Both the position numbers and the translations under genes were made by a program. Source: Pampus argenteus (Eukaryota; Chordata; Actinopteri; Scombriformes; Stromateidae). Taken from it: a stretch of DNA of 64,000 nt. The notes under the pieces were generated by a model that worked only from the letters and a program-made list of their open reading frames with translations, had not been told where the DNA came from and did not search any database. Where the stretch lies: contig CM072879.1 of NCBI GenBank assembly GCA_036937835.1, positions 1,424,001 through 1,488,000 on the forward strand, read 5' to 3'. Below are positions 48,035-61,673 of this stretch, piece by piece; position 1 is the stretch's first letter, and each line of letters starts with the position of its first letter.

Positions 48035-51000
48035 TTGTTGATGGCAAACATGGTTTTGATTGAAAATATTGCTCCTTGTTTAAGAAAAACTGTAGTTGTC
48101 AGTTTTGGCCTTAGAGAAAGCTATTTGTACAAATGCTACAGTAAAAGCTGCAGGAAGCTCTCAGAAGTGAGTTTTTTGGTCCTAATCATTAGAAATCAGT
48201 TACTTGTTGATGGCAAACATGGTTTTGATTGAAAATATTGCTCCTTGTTTAAGAAAAACTGTAGTTGTCAGTTTTGGCCTTAGAGAAAGCTATTTGTACA
48301 AATGCTACAGTAAAAGCTGCAGGAAGCTCTCAGAAGTGAGTTTTTTGGTCCTAATCATTAGAAATCAGTTACTTGTTGATGGCAAACATGGTTTTTATTG
48401 AAAATATTGATCCTTGTTTAAGAAAAACTGTAGTTGTCAGTTTTGGCCTGAGAGAAAGCTATTTTGACAAATGTTACAGTAAAAGCTGCAGGAAGCTCTC
48501 AGAAGTGAGTTTTTTGGTCCTAATCATTCGAAATTAGTTACTTGTTGATGGCAAACATGGTTTTGATTGAAAATATTGCTCCTTGTTTAAGAAAAACTGT
48601 AGTTGTCAGTTTTGGCCTGAGAGAAAGCTATTTTTACAAATGTTACAGTAAAAGCTGCAGGAAGCTCTCAGAAGTGAGTTTTTTGGTCCTAATCATTAGA
48701 AATCAGTTACTTGTTGATGGCAAATGTGGTTTTGAATGAAAATATTGGTCCTTGTTTAAGAAAAACTGTAATTGTCAGTTTTGGCCTGAGAGAAAGCTAT
48801 TTGTACAAATGTTACAGTAAAAGCTGCAGGAAGCTCTCAGAAGTGAGTTTTTTGGTCCTAATCATTAGAAATCAGTTACTTGTTGATGGCAAACATGGTT
48901 TTGATTGAAAATATTGCTCCTTGTTTAAGAAAAACTGTAGTTGTCAGTTTTGGCCTGAGAGAAAGCTATTTTTACAAATGTTACAGTAAAAGCTGCAGGA
49001 AGCTCTCAGAAGTGAGTTTTTTGGTCCTAATCATTAGAAATCAGTTACTTGTTGATGGCAAACATGGTTTTGATTGAAAATATTGCTCCTTGTTTAAGAA
49101 AAACTGTAGTTGTCAGTTTTGGCCTTAGAGAAAGCTATTTGTACAAATGCTACAGTAAAAGCTGCAGGAAGCTCTCAGAAGTGAGTTTTTTGGTCCTAAT
49201 CATTAGAAATCAGTTACTTGTTGATGGCAAACATGGTTTTTATTGAAAATATTGATCCTTGTTTAAGAAAAACTGTAGTTGTCAGTTTTGGCCTGAGAGA
49301 AAGCTATTTTGACAAATGTTACAGTAAAAGCTGCAGGAAGCTCTCAGAAGTGAGTTTTTTGGTCCTAATCATTCGAAATTAGTTACTTGTTGATGGCAAA
49401 CATGGTTTTGATTGAAAATATTGCTCCTTGTTTAAGAAAAACTGTAGTTGTCAGTTTTGGCCTGAGAGAAAGCTATTTTTACAAATGTTACAGTAAAAGC
49501 TGCAGGAAGCTCTCAGAAGTGAGTTTTTTGGTCCTAATCATTAGAAATCAGTTACTTGTTGATGGCAAATGTGGTTTTGAATGAAAATATTGGTCCTTGT
49601 TTAAGAAAAACTGTAATTGTCAGTTTTGGCCTGAGAGAAAGCTATTTGTACAAATGTTACAGTAAAAGCTGCAGGAAGCTCTCAGAAGTGAGTTTTTTGG
49701 TCCTAATCATTAGAAATCAGTTACTTGTTGATGGCAAACATGGTTTTTATTGAAAATATTGCTCCTTGTTTAAGAAAAACTGTAGTTGTCAGTTTTGGCC
49801 TGAGAGAAAGCTATTTTTACAAATGTTACAGTAAAAGCTGCAGGAAGCTCTCAGAAGTGAGTTTTTTGGTCCTAATCATTAGAAATCAGTTACTTGTTGA
49901 TGGCAAACATGGTTTTGATTGAAAATATTGCTCCTTGTTTAAGAAAAACTGTAGTTGTCAGTTTTGGACTGAGACAAAGCTATTTTTACAAATGTTACAG
50001 TAAAAGCTGCAGGAAGCTCTCAGAAGTGAGTTTTTTGGTCCTAATCATTAGAAATCAGTTACTTGTTGATGGCAAACATGGTTTTGATTGAAAATATTGC
50101 TCCTTGTTTAAGAAAAACTGTAGTTGTCAGTTTTGGCCTGAGAGAAAGCTATTTTTACAAATGTTACAGTAAAAGCTGCAGGAAGCTCTCAGAAGTGAGT
50201 TTTTTGGTCCTAATCATTAGAAATCAGTTACTTGTTGATGGCAAACATGGTTTTGTTGAAAATATTGATCCTTATTTAAGAAAAACTGTAGTTGTCAGTT
50301 TTGGCCTGAGAGAAAGCTATTTTTACAAATGTTACAGTAAAAGCTGCAGGAAGCTCTCAGAAGTGAGTTTTTTGGTCCTAATCATTAGAAATCAGTTACT
50401 TGTTGATGGCAAACATGGTTTTGATTGAAAATATTGCTCCTTGTTTAAGAAAAACTGTAGTTGTCAGTTTTGGCCTAAGAGAAAGCTATTTTTTACAAAT
50501 ATTACAGTAAAAGCTGCAGGAAGCTCTCAGAAGTGAGTTTTTTGGTCCTAATCATTAGAAATCAGTTACTTGTTGATGGTAAACATGGTTTTGATTGAAA
50601 ATATTGCTCCTTGTTTAAGAAAAACTGTAGTTGTCAGTTTTGGCCTAAGAGAAAGCTATTTTTACAAATATTACAGTAAAAGCTGCAGGAAGCTCTCAGA
50701 AGTGAGTTTTTTGGTCCTAATCATTAGAAATCAGTTACTTGTTGACGGCAAACATAGTTTTGATTGAAAATATTGCTCCTTGTTTAAGAAAAACTGTAGT
50801 TGTCAGTTTTGGCCTGAGAGAAAGCTATTTTTACAAATGTTACAGTAAAAGCTGCAGGAAGCTCTCAGAAGTGAGTTTTTTGGTCCTAATCATTAGAAAT
50901 CAGTTACTTGTTGATGGCAAACATGGTTTTCATTGAAAATATTGATCCTTGTTTAAGAAAAACTGTAGTTGTCAGTTTTGGCCTGAGAGAAAGCTATTTT

Positions 51001-54000
51001 TACAAATGTTACATTAAAAGCTGCAGGAAGCTCTCAGAAGTGAGTTTTTTGGTCCTAATCATTAGAAATCAGTTACTTGTTGATGGCAAACATGGTTTTC
51101 ATTGAAAATATTGATCCTTGTTTAAGAAAAACTGTAGTTGTCAGTTTTGGCCTGAGAGAAAGCTATTTTTACAAATGTTACAGTAAAAGCTGCAGGAAGC
51201 TCTCAGAAGTGAGTTTTTTGGTCCTAATCATTAGAAATCAGTTACTTGTTGATGGCAAACATGGTTTTCATTGAAAATATTGCTCCTTGTTTAAGAAAAA
51301 CTGTAGTTGTCAGTTTTGGCCTGAGAGAAAGCTATTTTTACAAATGTTACAGTAAAAGCTGCAGGAAGCTCTCAGAAGTGAGTTTTTTGGTCCTAATCAT
51401 TAGAAATCAGTTACTTGTTGATGACAAACATGGTTTTGATTGAAAATATTGCTCCTTGTTTAAGAAAAACTGTAGTTGTCAGTTTTGGCCTGAGAGAAAG
51501 CTATTTTTACAAATGTTACAGTAAAAGCTGCAGGAAGCTCTCAGAACTGAGTTTTTTGGTCCTAATCATTAGAAATCAGTTACTTGTTGATGGCAAACAT
51601 GGTTTTGATTGAAAATATTGCTCCTTGTTTAAGAAAAACTGTAGTTGTCAGTTTTGGCCTGAGACAAAGCTATTTTTACAAATGTTACAGTAAAAGCTGC
51701 AGGAAGCTCTCAGAACTGAGTTTTTTGGTCCTAATCATTAGAAATCAGTTACTTGTTGATGGCAAACATGGTTTTGATTGAAAATATTGCTCCTTGTTTA
51801 AGAAAAACTGTAGTTGTCAGTTTTGGCCTGAGACAAAGCTGTTTTTACAAATGTTACAGTAAAAGCTGCAGGAAGCTCTCAGAAGTGAGTTTTTTGGTCC
51901 TAATCATTAGAAATCAGTTACTTGTTGATGGCAAACATGGTTTTGATTGAAAATATTGCTCCTTGTTTAAGAAAAACTGTAGTTGTCAGTTTTGGCCTGA
52001 GAGAAAGCTATTTTTTACAAATGTTACAGTAAAAGCTGCAGGAAGCTCTCAGAAGTGAGTTTTTTGGTCCTAATCATTAGAAATCAGTTACTTGTTGATG
52101 GCAAACATGGTTTTGATTGAAAATATTGCTCCTTGTTTAAGAAAAACTGTAGTTGTCAGTTTTGGCCTGAGACAAAGCTATTTTTACAAATGTTACAGTA
52201 AAAGCTGCAGGAAGCTCTCAGAAGTGAGTTTTTTGGTCCTAATCATTAGAAATCAGTTACTTGTTGATGGCAAACATGGTTTTGATTGAAAATATTGCTC
52301 CTTGTTTAAGAAAAACTGTAGTTGTCAGTTTTGGCCTTAGAGAAAGCTATTTGTACAAATGCTACAGTAAAAGCTGCAGGAAGCTCTCAGAAGTGAGTTT
52401 TTTGGTCCTAATCATTAGAAATCAGTTACTTGTTGATGGCAAACATGGTTTTTATTGAAAATATTGATCCTTGTTTAAGAAAAACTGTAGTTGTCAGTTT
52501 TGGCCTGAGAGAAAGCTATTTTTACAAATGTTACAGTAAAAGCTGCAGGAAGCTCTCAGAAGTGAGTTTTTTGGTCCTAATCATTAGAAATCAGTTACTT
52601 GTTGATGGCAAATGTGGTTTTGAATGAAAATATTGGTCCTTGTTTAAGAAAAACTGTAATTGTCAGTTTTGGCCTGAGAGAAAGCTATTTGTACAAATTT
52701 TACAGTAAAAGCTGCAGGAAGCTCTCAGAAGTGAGTTTTTTGGTCCTAATCATTAGAAATCAGTTACTTGTTGATGGCAAACATGGTTTTGATTGAAAAT
52801 ATTGCTCCTTGTTTAAGAAAAACTGTAGTTGTCAGTTTTGGCCTGAGAGAAAGCTATTTTTACAAATGTTACAGTAAAAGCTGCAGGAAGCTCTCAGAAG
52901 TGAGTTTTTTGGTCCTAATCATTAGAAATCAGTTACTTGTTGATGGCAAACATGGTTTTGATTGAAAATATTGCTCCTTGTTTAAGAAAAACTGTAGTTG
53001 TCAGTTTTGGCCTGAGACAAAGCTATTTTTACAAATGTTACAGTAAAAGCTGCAGGAAGCTCTCAGAAGTGAGTTTTTTTTGGTCCTAATCATTAGAAAT
53101 CAGTTACTTGTTGATGGCAAACATGGTTTTGATTGAAAATATTGCTCATTGTTTAAGAAAAACTGTAGTTGTCAGTTTTGGCCTGAGACAAAGCTATTTT
53201 TACAAATGTTACAGTAAAAGCTGCAGGAAGCTCTCAGAAGTGAGTTTTTTGGTCCTAATCATTAGAAATCAGTTACTTGTTGATGGCAAACATGGTTTTC
53301 ATTGAAAATATTGATCCTTGTTTAAGAAAAACTGTAGTGTCAGTTTTGGCCTGAGAGAAAGCTATTTTTACAAATGTTACAGTAAAAGCTGCAGGAAGCT
53401 CTCAGAAGTGAGTTTTTTGGTCCTAATCATTAGAAATCAGTTACTTGTTGATGGCAAACATGGTTTTGATTGAAAATATTGCTCCTTGTTTAAGAAAAAC
53501 TGTAGTTGTCAGTTTTGGCCTGAGAGAAAGCTATTTTTACAAATGTTACAGTAAAAGCTGCAGGAAGCTCTCAGAAGTGAGTTTTTTGGTCCTAATCATT
53601 ATAAATCAGTTACTTGTTGATGGCAAACATGGTTTTGATTGAAAATATTGCTCCTTGTTTAAGAAAAACTGTAGTTGTCAGTTTTGGCCTAAGAGAAAGC
53701 TATTTTTTACAAATATTACAGTAAAAGCTGCAGGAAGCTCTCAGAAGTGAGTTTTTTGGTCCTAATCATTAGAAATCAGTTACTTGTTGACGGCAAACAT
53801 AGTTTTGATTGAAAATATTGATCCTTGTTTAAGAAAAACTGTAGTTGTCAGTTTTGGCCTGAGAGAAAGCTATTTTTACAAATGTTACATTAAAAGCTGC
53901 AGGAAGCTCTCAGAAGTGAGTTTTTTGGTCCTAATCATTAGAAATCAGTTACTTGTTGATGGCAAACATGGTTTTCATTGAAAATATTGCTCCTTGTTTA

Positions 54001-54121
54001 AGAAAAACTGTAGTTGTCAGTTTTGGCCTGAGAGAAAGCTATTTTTACAAATGTTACATTAAAAGCTGCAGGAAGCTCTCAGAAGTGAGTTATTTGGTCC
54101 TAATCATTAGAAATTAGTTAC
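48035..54121 (+). repeat. Short-only domain L (36 monomers)
   Basis: Enters the short higher-order repeat at the CCTTAGAG/AATGCTAC monomer, contains a five-monomer tandem duplication (48204-49893), then passes through the unit once more (50063-54121). It ends after the ACATTAAAAG/GAGTTATTTGG monomer, where GAAATTAG marks the in-phase switch to long monomers. Private changes include GCTGTTTTTAC (51840) and AAATTTTACAG near 52698. Confidence 0.95.
48204..49893 (+). repeat. Five-monomer (845-bp) tandem duplication, site 3
   Basis: The types CCTTAGAG/AATGCTAC, TTTTTATTG with TTTTGACAAATG and ATTCGAAATT, plain, TGTGGTTTTGAATG, plain start at 48204, 48373, 48542, 48711 and 48880, and again at 49049, 49218, 49387, 49556 and 49725. 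The only difference noted is GTTTTGATTG versus GTTTTTATTG at the fifth monomer. The set of five differs from that at 6047. Confidence 0.92.
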
Positions 54122-56577
54122 TTGTTGATGGCAAACATGGTTTTGATTGAAAATATTGCTCCTTGTTTAAGAAAAACTATAGCTGTCAGTTTTGGGCTTC
54201 TCTCGCCGAGAGAAAGCTATTTTTACAAATGTTACAGTAAAAGCTGTAGGAAGCTCTCAGAAGTGAGTTTTTTGGTCCTAATCATTAGAAATTAGTTACT
54301 TGTTGATGGCAAACATGGTTTTGATTGAAAATATTGCTCCTTGTTTAAGAAAAACTATAGTTGTCAGTTTTGGGCTTCTCTCGCCGAGAGAAAGCTATTT
54401 TTACAAATGTTACAGTAAAAGCTGCAGAAAGCTCTCAGAAGTGAGTTTTTTGGTCCTAATCATTAGAAATCAGTTACTTGTTGATGGCAAACATGGTTTT
54501 GATTGAAAATATTGCTCCTTGTTTAAGAAAAACTGTAGTTGTCAGTTTTGGCCTTCTCTCGCCGAGAGAAAGCTATTTTTACAAATGTTACAGTAAAAGC
54601 TGCAGGAAGCTCTCAGAAGTGAGTTTTTTGGTCCTAATCATTAGAAATCAGTTTCTTGTTGATGGCAAACATGGTTTTGATTGAAAATATTGCTCCTTGT
54701 TTAAGAAAAACTGTAGTTGTCAGTTTTGGCCTTCTCTCGCCGAGAGAAAGCTATTTTTACAAATGATACAGTAAAAGCTGCAGGAAGCTCTCAGAAGTGA
54801 GTTTTTTGGTCCTAATCATTAGAAATCAGTTACTTGTTGATGGCAAACATGGTTTTGATTGAAAATATTGCTCCTTGTTTGAGAAAAACTATAGTTGTCA
54901 GTTTTGGCCTTCTCTCGCCGAGAGAAAGCTATTTTGACAAATGTTACAGTAAAAGCTGCAGGAAGCTCTCAGAAGTGAGTTTTTTGGTCCTAATCATTAG
55001 AAATCAGTTACTTGTTGATGGCAAACATGGTTTTCCTTGAAAATATTGCTCCTTGTTTAAGAAAAACTGTAGTTGTCAGTTTTGGCCTGAGAGAAAGCTA
55101 TTTTTACAAATGTTACAGTAAAAGCTGCAGAAAGCTCTCAGAAGTGAGTTTTTTTGGTCCTAATCATTAGAAATTAGTTACTTGTTGATGGCAAACATGG
55201 TTTTGATTGAAAATATTGCTCCTTGTTTAAGAAAAACTATAGCTGTCAGTTTTGGCCTAAGAGAAAGCTATTTTTACAAATGTTACAGTAAAAGCTGCAG
55301 GAAGCTCTCAGAAGTGAGTTTTTTGGTCCTAATCATTAGAAATCAGTTACTTGTTGATGGCAAACATGGTTTTGATTGAAAATATTGATCCTTGTTTAAG
55401 AAAAACTGTAGTTGTCAGTTTTGGCCTGAGAGAAAGCTATTTTTACAAATGTTACAGTAAAAGCTGCAGGAAGCTCTCAGAAGTGAGTTTTTTGGTCCTA
55501 ATCATTAGAAATCAGTTACTTGTTGATGGCAAACATGGTTTTGTTGAAAATATTGATCCTTGTTTAAGAAAAACTGTAGTTGTCAGTTTTGGCCTGAGAG
55601 AAAGCTATTTGTACAAATGTTACAGTAAAAGCTGCAGAAAGCTCTCAGAAGTGAGTTTTTTTGGTCCTAATCATTAGAAATTAGTTACTTGTTGATGGCA
55701 AACATGGTTTTGATTGAAAATATTGCTCCTTGTTTAAGAAAAACTATAGCTGTCAGTTTTGGGCTTCTCTCGCCGAGAGAAAGCTATTTTTACAAATGTT
55801 ACAGTAAAAGCTGTAGGAAGCTCTCAGAAGTGAGTTTTTTGGTCCTAATCATTAGAAATTAGTTACTTGTTGATGGCAAACATGGTTTTGATTGAAAATA
55901 TTGCTCCTTGTTTAAGAAAAACTATAGTTGTCAGTTTTGGGCTTCTCTCGCCGAGAGAAAGCTATTTTTACAAATGTTACAGTAAAAGCTGCAGAAAGCT
56001 CTCAGAAGTGAGTTTTTTGGTCCTAATCATTAGAAATCAGTTACTTGTTGATGGCAAACATGGTTTTGATTGAAAATATTGCTCCTTGTTTAAGAAAAAC
56101 TGTAGTTGTCAGTTTTGGCCTTCTCTCGCCGAGAGAAAGCTATTTTTACAAATGTTACAGTAAAAGCTGCAGGAAGCTCTCAGAAGTGAGTTTTTTGGTC
56201 CTAATCATTAGAAATCAGTTTCTTGTTGATGGCAAACATGGTTTTGATTGAAAATATTGCTCCTTGTTTAAGAAAAACTGTAGTTGTCAGTTTTGGCCTT
56301 CTCTCGCCGAGAGAAAGCTATTTTTACAAATGATACAGTAAAAGCTGCAGGAAGCTCTCAGAAGTGAGTTTTTTGGTCCTAATCATTAGAAATCAGTTAC
56401 TTGTTGATGGCAAACATGGTTTTGATTGAAAATATTGCTCCTTGTTTGAGAAAAACTATAGTTGTCAGTTTTGGCCTTCTCTCGCCGAGAGAAAGCTATT
56501 TTTACAAATGTTACAGTAAAAGCTGCAGGAAGCTCTCAGAAGTGAGTTTTTTGGTCCTAATCATTAGAAATCAGTTA
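54122..56577 (+). repeat. 1567-bp tandem duplication
   Basis: Long monomers at 54122, 54300, 54478, 54656 and 54834 recur at 55689, 55867, 56045, 56223 and 56401. Shared rare variants are CAGTTTCTTG (near 54651/56218) and AAATGATACAG (near 54768/56335). The first copy has TTTTGACAAATG (near 54934) and TTTTCCTTG (near 55033), absent from the second. Confidence 0.92.
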
Positions 56578-57619
56578 CTTGTTGATGGCAAACATGGTTT
56601 TGATTGAAAATATTGGTCCTTGTTTAAGAAAAACTGTAGTTGTCAGTTTTGGCCTGAGAGAAAGCTATTTGTACAAATGTTACAGTAAAAGCTGCAGAAA
56701 GCTCTCAGAAGTGAGTTTTTTTGGTCCTAATCATTAGAAATTAGTTACTTGTTGATGGCAAACATGGTTTTGATTGAAAATATGGCTCCTTGTTTAAGAA
56801 AAACTATAGTTGTCAGTTTTGGGCTTCTCTCGCCGAGAGAAAGCTATTTTTACAAATGTTACAGTAAAAGCTGCAGGAAGCTCTCAGAAGTGAGTTTTTT
56901 GGTCCTAATCATTAGAAATCAGTTACTTGTTGATGGCAAACATGGTTTTGATTGAAAATATTGCTCCTTGTTTAAGAAAAACTGTAGTTGTCAGTTTTGG
57001 CCTGAGAGAAAGCTATTTGTACAAATGTTACAGTAAAAGCTGCAGAAAGCTCTCAGAAGTGAGTTTTTTGGTCCTAATCATTAGAAATTAGTTACTTGTT
57101 GATGGCAAACATGGTTTTGATTGAAAATATTGCTCCTTGTTTAAGAAAAACTGTAGTTGTCAGTTTTGGCCTTCTCTCGCCGAGAGAAAGCTATTTTTAC
57201 AAATGATACAGTAAAAGCTGCAGGAAGCTCTCAGAAGTGAGTTTTTTGGTCCTAATCATTAGAAATCAGTTACTTGTTGATGGCAAACATGGTTTTGATT
57301 GAAAATATGGCTCCTTGTTTAAGAAAAACTATAGTTGTCAGTTTTGGGCTTCTCTCGCCGAGAGAAAGCTATTTTTACATATGTTACAGTAAAAGCTGCA
57401 GGAAGCTCTCAGAAGTGGGATTTTTGGTCCTAATCATTAGAAATTAGTTACTTGTTGATGGCAAACATGGTTTTGATTGAAAATATTGCTCCTTGTTTAA
57501 GAAAAACTATAGTTGTCAGTTTTGGGCTTCTCTCGCCGAGAGAAAGCTATTTTTACAAATGTTACAGTAAAAGCTGCAGGAAGCTCTCAGAAGTGAGTTT
57601 TTTGGTCCTAATCATTAGA

Positions 57620-60600
57620 AATCAGTTACTTGTTGATGGCAAACATGGTTTTGATTGAAAATATTGCTCCTTGTTTGAGAAAAACTATAGTTGTCAGTTT
57701 TGGCCTTCTCTCGCCGAGAGAAAGCTATTTTTACAAATGTTACAGTAAAAGCTGCAGGAAGCTCTCAGAAGTGAGTTTTTTGGTCCTAATCATTAGAAAT
57801 CAGTTACTTGTTGATGGCAAACATGGTTTTGATTGAAAATATTGGTCCTTGTTTAAGAAAAACTGTAGTTGTCAGTTTTGGCCTGAGAGAAAGCTATTTG
57901 TACAAATGTTACAGTAAAAGCTGCAGAAAGCTCTCAGAAGTGAGTTTTTTTGGTCCTAATCATTAGAAATTAGTTACTTGTTGATGGCAAACATGGTTTT
58001 GATTGAAAATATGGCTCCTTGTTTAAGAAAAACTATAGTTGTCAGTTTTGGGCTTCTCTCGCCGAGAGAAAGCTATTTTTACAAATGTTACAGTAAAAGC
58101 TGCAGGAAGCTCTCAGAAGTGAGTTTTTTGGTCCTAATCATTAGAAATCAGTTACTTGTTGATGGCAAACATGGTTTTGATTGAAAATATTGCTCCTTGT
58201 TTAAGAAAAACTGTAGTTGTCAGTTTTGGCCTGAGAGAAAGCTATTTGTACAAATGTTACAGTAAAAGCTGCAGAAAGCTCTCAGAAGTGAGTTTTTTGG
58301 TCCTAATCATTAGAAATTAGTTACTTGTTGATGGCAAACATGGTTTTGATTGAAAATATGGCTCCTTGTTTAAGAAAAACTATAGTTGTCAGTTTTGGGC
58401 TTCTCTCGCCGAGAGAAAGCTATTTTTACAAATGTTACAGTAAAAGCTGCAGGAAGCTCTCAGAAGTGAGTTTTTTGGTCCTAATCATTAGAAATCAGTT
58501 ACTTGTTGATGGCAAACATGGTTTTGATTGAAAATATGGCTCCTTGTTTAAGAAAAACTATAGTTGTCAGTTTTGGGCTTCTCTCGCCGAGAGAAAGCTA
58601 TTTTTACATATGTTACAGTAAAAGCTGCAGGAAGCTCTCAAGAAGTGGGATTTTTGGTCCTAATCATTAGAAATTAGTTACTTGTTGATGGCAAACATGG
58701 TTTTGATTGAAAATATTGCTCCTTGTTTAAGAAAAACTATAGTTGTCAGTTTTGGGCTTCTCTCGCCGAGAGAAAGCTATTTTTACAAATGTTACAGTAA
58801 AAGCTGCAGGAAGCTCTCAGAAGTGAGTTTTTTGGTCCTAATCATTAGAAATCAGTTACTTGTTGATGGCAAACATGGTTTTGATTGAAAATATGACTCC
58901 TTGTTTAAGAAAAACTATAGTTGTCAGTTTTGGGCTTCTCTCGCCGAGAGAAAGCTATTTTTACATATGTTACAGTAAAAGCTGCAGGAAGCTCTCAGAA
59001 GTGGGATTTTTGGTCCTAATCATTAGAAATTAGTTACTTGTTGATGGCAAACATGGTTTTGATTGAAAATATTGCTCCTTGTTTAAGAAAAACTGTAGTT
59101 GTCAGTTTTGGCCTTCTCTCGCCGAGAGAAAGCTATTTTTACAAATGTTACATTAAAAGCTGCAGGAAGCTCTCAGAAGTAAGTTTTTTGGTCCTAATCA
59201 TTAGAAATCAGTTACTTATTGATGGCAAACATGGTTTTGATAGAAAATATTGCTCCTTGTTTAAGAAAAACTATAGTTGTCAGTTTTGGGCTTCTCTCGC
59301 CGAGAGAAAGCTATTTTTACAAATGTTACAGTAAAAGCTGCAGCAAGCTCTCAGAAGTGAGTTTTTTGGTCCTAATCATTAGAAATCAGTTACTTGTTGA
59401 TGGCAAACATGGTTTTGTTGAAAATATTGATCCTTGTTTAAGAAAAACTGTAGTTGTCAGTTTTGGCCTGAGAGAAAGCTATTTGTACAAATGTTACAGT
59501 AAAAGCTGCAGAAAGCTCTCAGAAGTGAGTTTTTTTGGTCCTAATCATTAGAAATTAGTTACTTGTTGATGGCAAACATGGTTTTGATTGAAAATATTGC
59601 TCCTTGTTTAAGAAAAACTATAGCTGTCAGTTTTGGGCTTCTCTCGCCGAGAGAAAGCTATTTTTACAAATGTTACAGTAAAAGCTGTAGGAAGCTCTCA
59701 GAAGTGAGTTTTTTGGTCCTAATCATTAGAAATTAGTTACTTGTTGATGGCAAACATGGTTTTGATTGAAAATATTGCTCCTTGTTTAAGAAAAACTGTA
59801 GTTGTCAGTTTTGGCCTTCTCTCGCCGAGAGAAAGCTATTTTTACAAATGTTACAGTAAAAGCTGCAGGAAGCTCTCAGAAGTGAGTTTTTTGGTCCTAA
59901 TCATTAGAAATCAGTTACTTGTTGATGGCAAACATGGTTTTGATTGAAAATATTGCTCCTTGTTTGAGAAAAACTATAGTTGTCAGTTTTGGCCTTCTCT
60001 CGCCGAGAGAAAGCTATTTTTACAAATGTTACAGTAAAAGCTGCAGGAAGCTCTCAGAAGTGAGTTTTTTGGTCCTAATCATTAGAAATCAGTTACTTGT
60101 TGATGGCAAACATGGTTTTGATTGAAAATATTGGTCCTTGTTTAAGAAAAACTGTAGTTGTCAGTTTTGGCCTGAGAGAAAGCTATTTGTACAAATGTTA
60201 CAGTAAAAGCTGCAGAAAGCTCTCAGAAGTGAGTTTTTTTGGTCCTAATCATTAGAAATTAGTTACTTGTTGATGGCAAACATGGTTTTGATTGAAAATA
60301 TGGCTTCTTGTTTAAGAAAAACTATAGTTGTCAGTTTTGGGCTTCTCTCGCCGAGAGAAAGCTATTTTTACAAATGTTACAGTAAAAGCTGCAGGAAGCT
60401 CTCAGAAGTGAGTTTTTTGGTCCTAATCATTAGAAATCAGTTACTTGTTGATGGCAAACATGGTTTTGATTGAAAATATTGCTCCTTGTTTAAGAAAAAC
60501 TGTAGTTGTCAGTTTTGGCCTGAGAGAAAGCTATTTGTACAAATGTTACAGTAAAAGCTGCAGAAAGCTCTCAGAAGTGAGTTTTTTGGTCCTAATCATT

Positions 60601-61673
60601 AGAAATTAGTTACTTGTTGATGGCAAACATGGTTTTGATTGAAAATATGGCTCCTTGTTTAAGAAAAACTATAGTTGTCAGTTTTGGGCTTCTCTCGCCG
60701 AGAGAAAGCTATTTTTACAAATGTTACAGTAAAAGCTGCAGGAAGCTCTCAGAAGTGAGTTTTTTGGTCCTAATCATTAGAAATCAGTTACTTGTTGATG
60801 GCAAACATGGTTTTGATTGAAAATATGGCTCCTTGTTTAAGAAAAACTATAGTTGTCAGTTTTGGGCTTCTCTCGCCGAGAGAAAGCTATTTTTACATAT
60901 GTTTCAGTAAAAGCTGCAGGAAGCTCTCAGAAGTGGGATTTTTGGTCCTAATCATTAGAAATTAGTTACTTGTTGATGGCAAACATGGTTTTGATTGAAA
61001 ATATTGCTCCTTGTTTAAGAAAAACTATAGTTGTCAGTTTTGGGCTTCTCTCGCCGAGAGAAAGCTATTTTTACAAATGTTACAGTAAAAGCTGCAGGAA
61101 GCTCTCAGAAGTGAGTTTTTTGGTCCTAATCATTAGAAATCAGTTACTTGTTGATGGCAAACATGGTTTTGATTGAAAATATGGCTCCTTGTTTAAGAAA
61201 AACTATAGTTGTCAGTTTTGGGCTTCTCTCGCCGAGAGAAAGCTATTTTTACATATGTTACAGTAAAAGCTGCAGGAAGCTCTCAGAAGTGGGATTTTTG
61301 GTCCTAATCATTAGAAATTAGTTACTTGTTGATGGCAAACATGGTTTTGATTGAAAATATTGCTCCTTGTTTAAGAAAAACTGTAGTTGTCAGTTTTGGC
61401 CTTCTCTCGCCGAGAGAAAGCTATTTTTACAAATGTTACATTAAAAGCTGCAGGAAGCTCTCAGAAGTAAGTTTTTTGGTCCTAATCATTAGAAATCAGT
61501 TACTTATTGATGGCAAACATGGTTTTGATAGAAAATATTGCTCCTTGTTTAAGAAAAACTATAGTTGTCAGTTTTGGGCTTCTCTCGCCGAGAGAAAGCT
61601 ATTTTTACAAATGTTACAGTAAAAGCTGCAGGAAGCTCTCAGAAGTGAGTTTTTTGGTCCTAATCATTAGAAA
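57620..61673 (+). repeat. 2289-bp long-family higher-order repeat, two copies
   Basis: 57620-59385 matches 59909-61673. The offset is 2289, falling to 2288 after an extra A in GCTCTCAAGAAG near 58639. Other differences: TATGACTCC (near 58893), TGGCTTCTTG (near 60304), ATGTTTCAG (near 60901) and GCAGCAAGC (near 59342). Both copies contain the GTGGGATTTTT, CATTAAAAG and GATAGAAAAT monomers in the same order. Confidence 0.9.
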
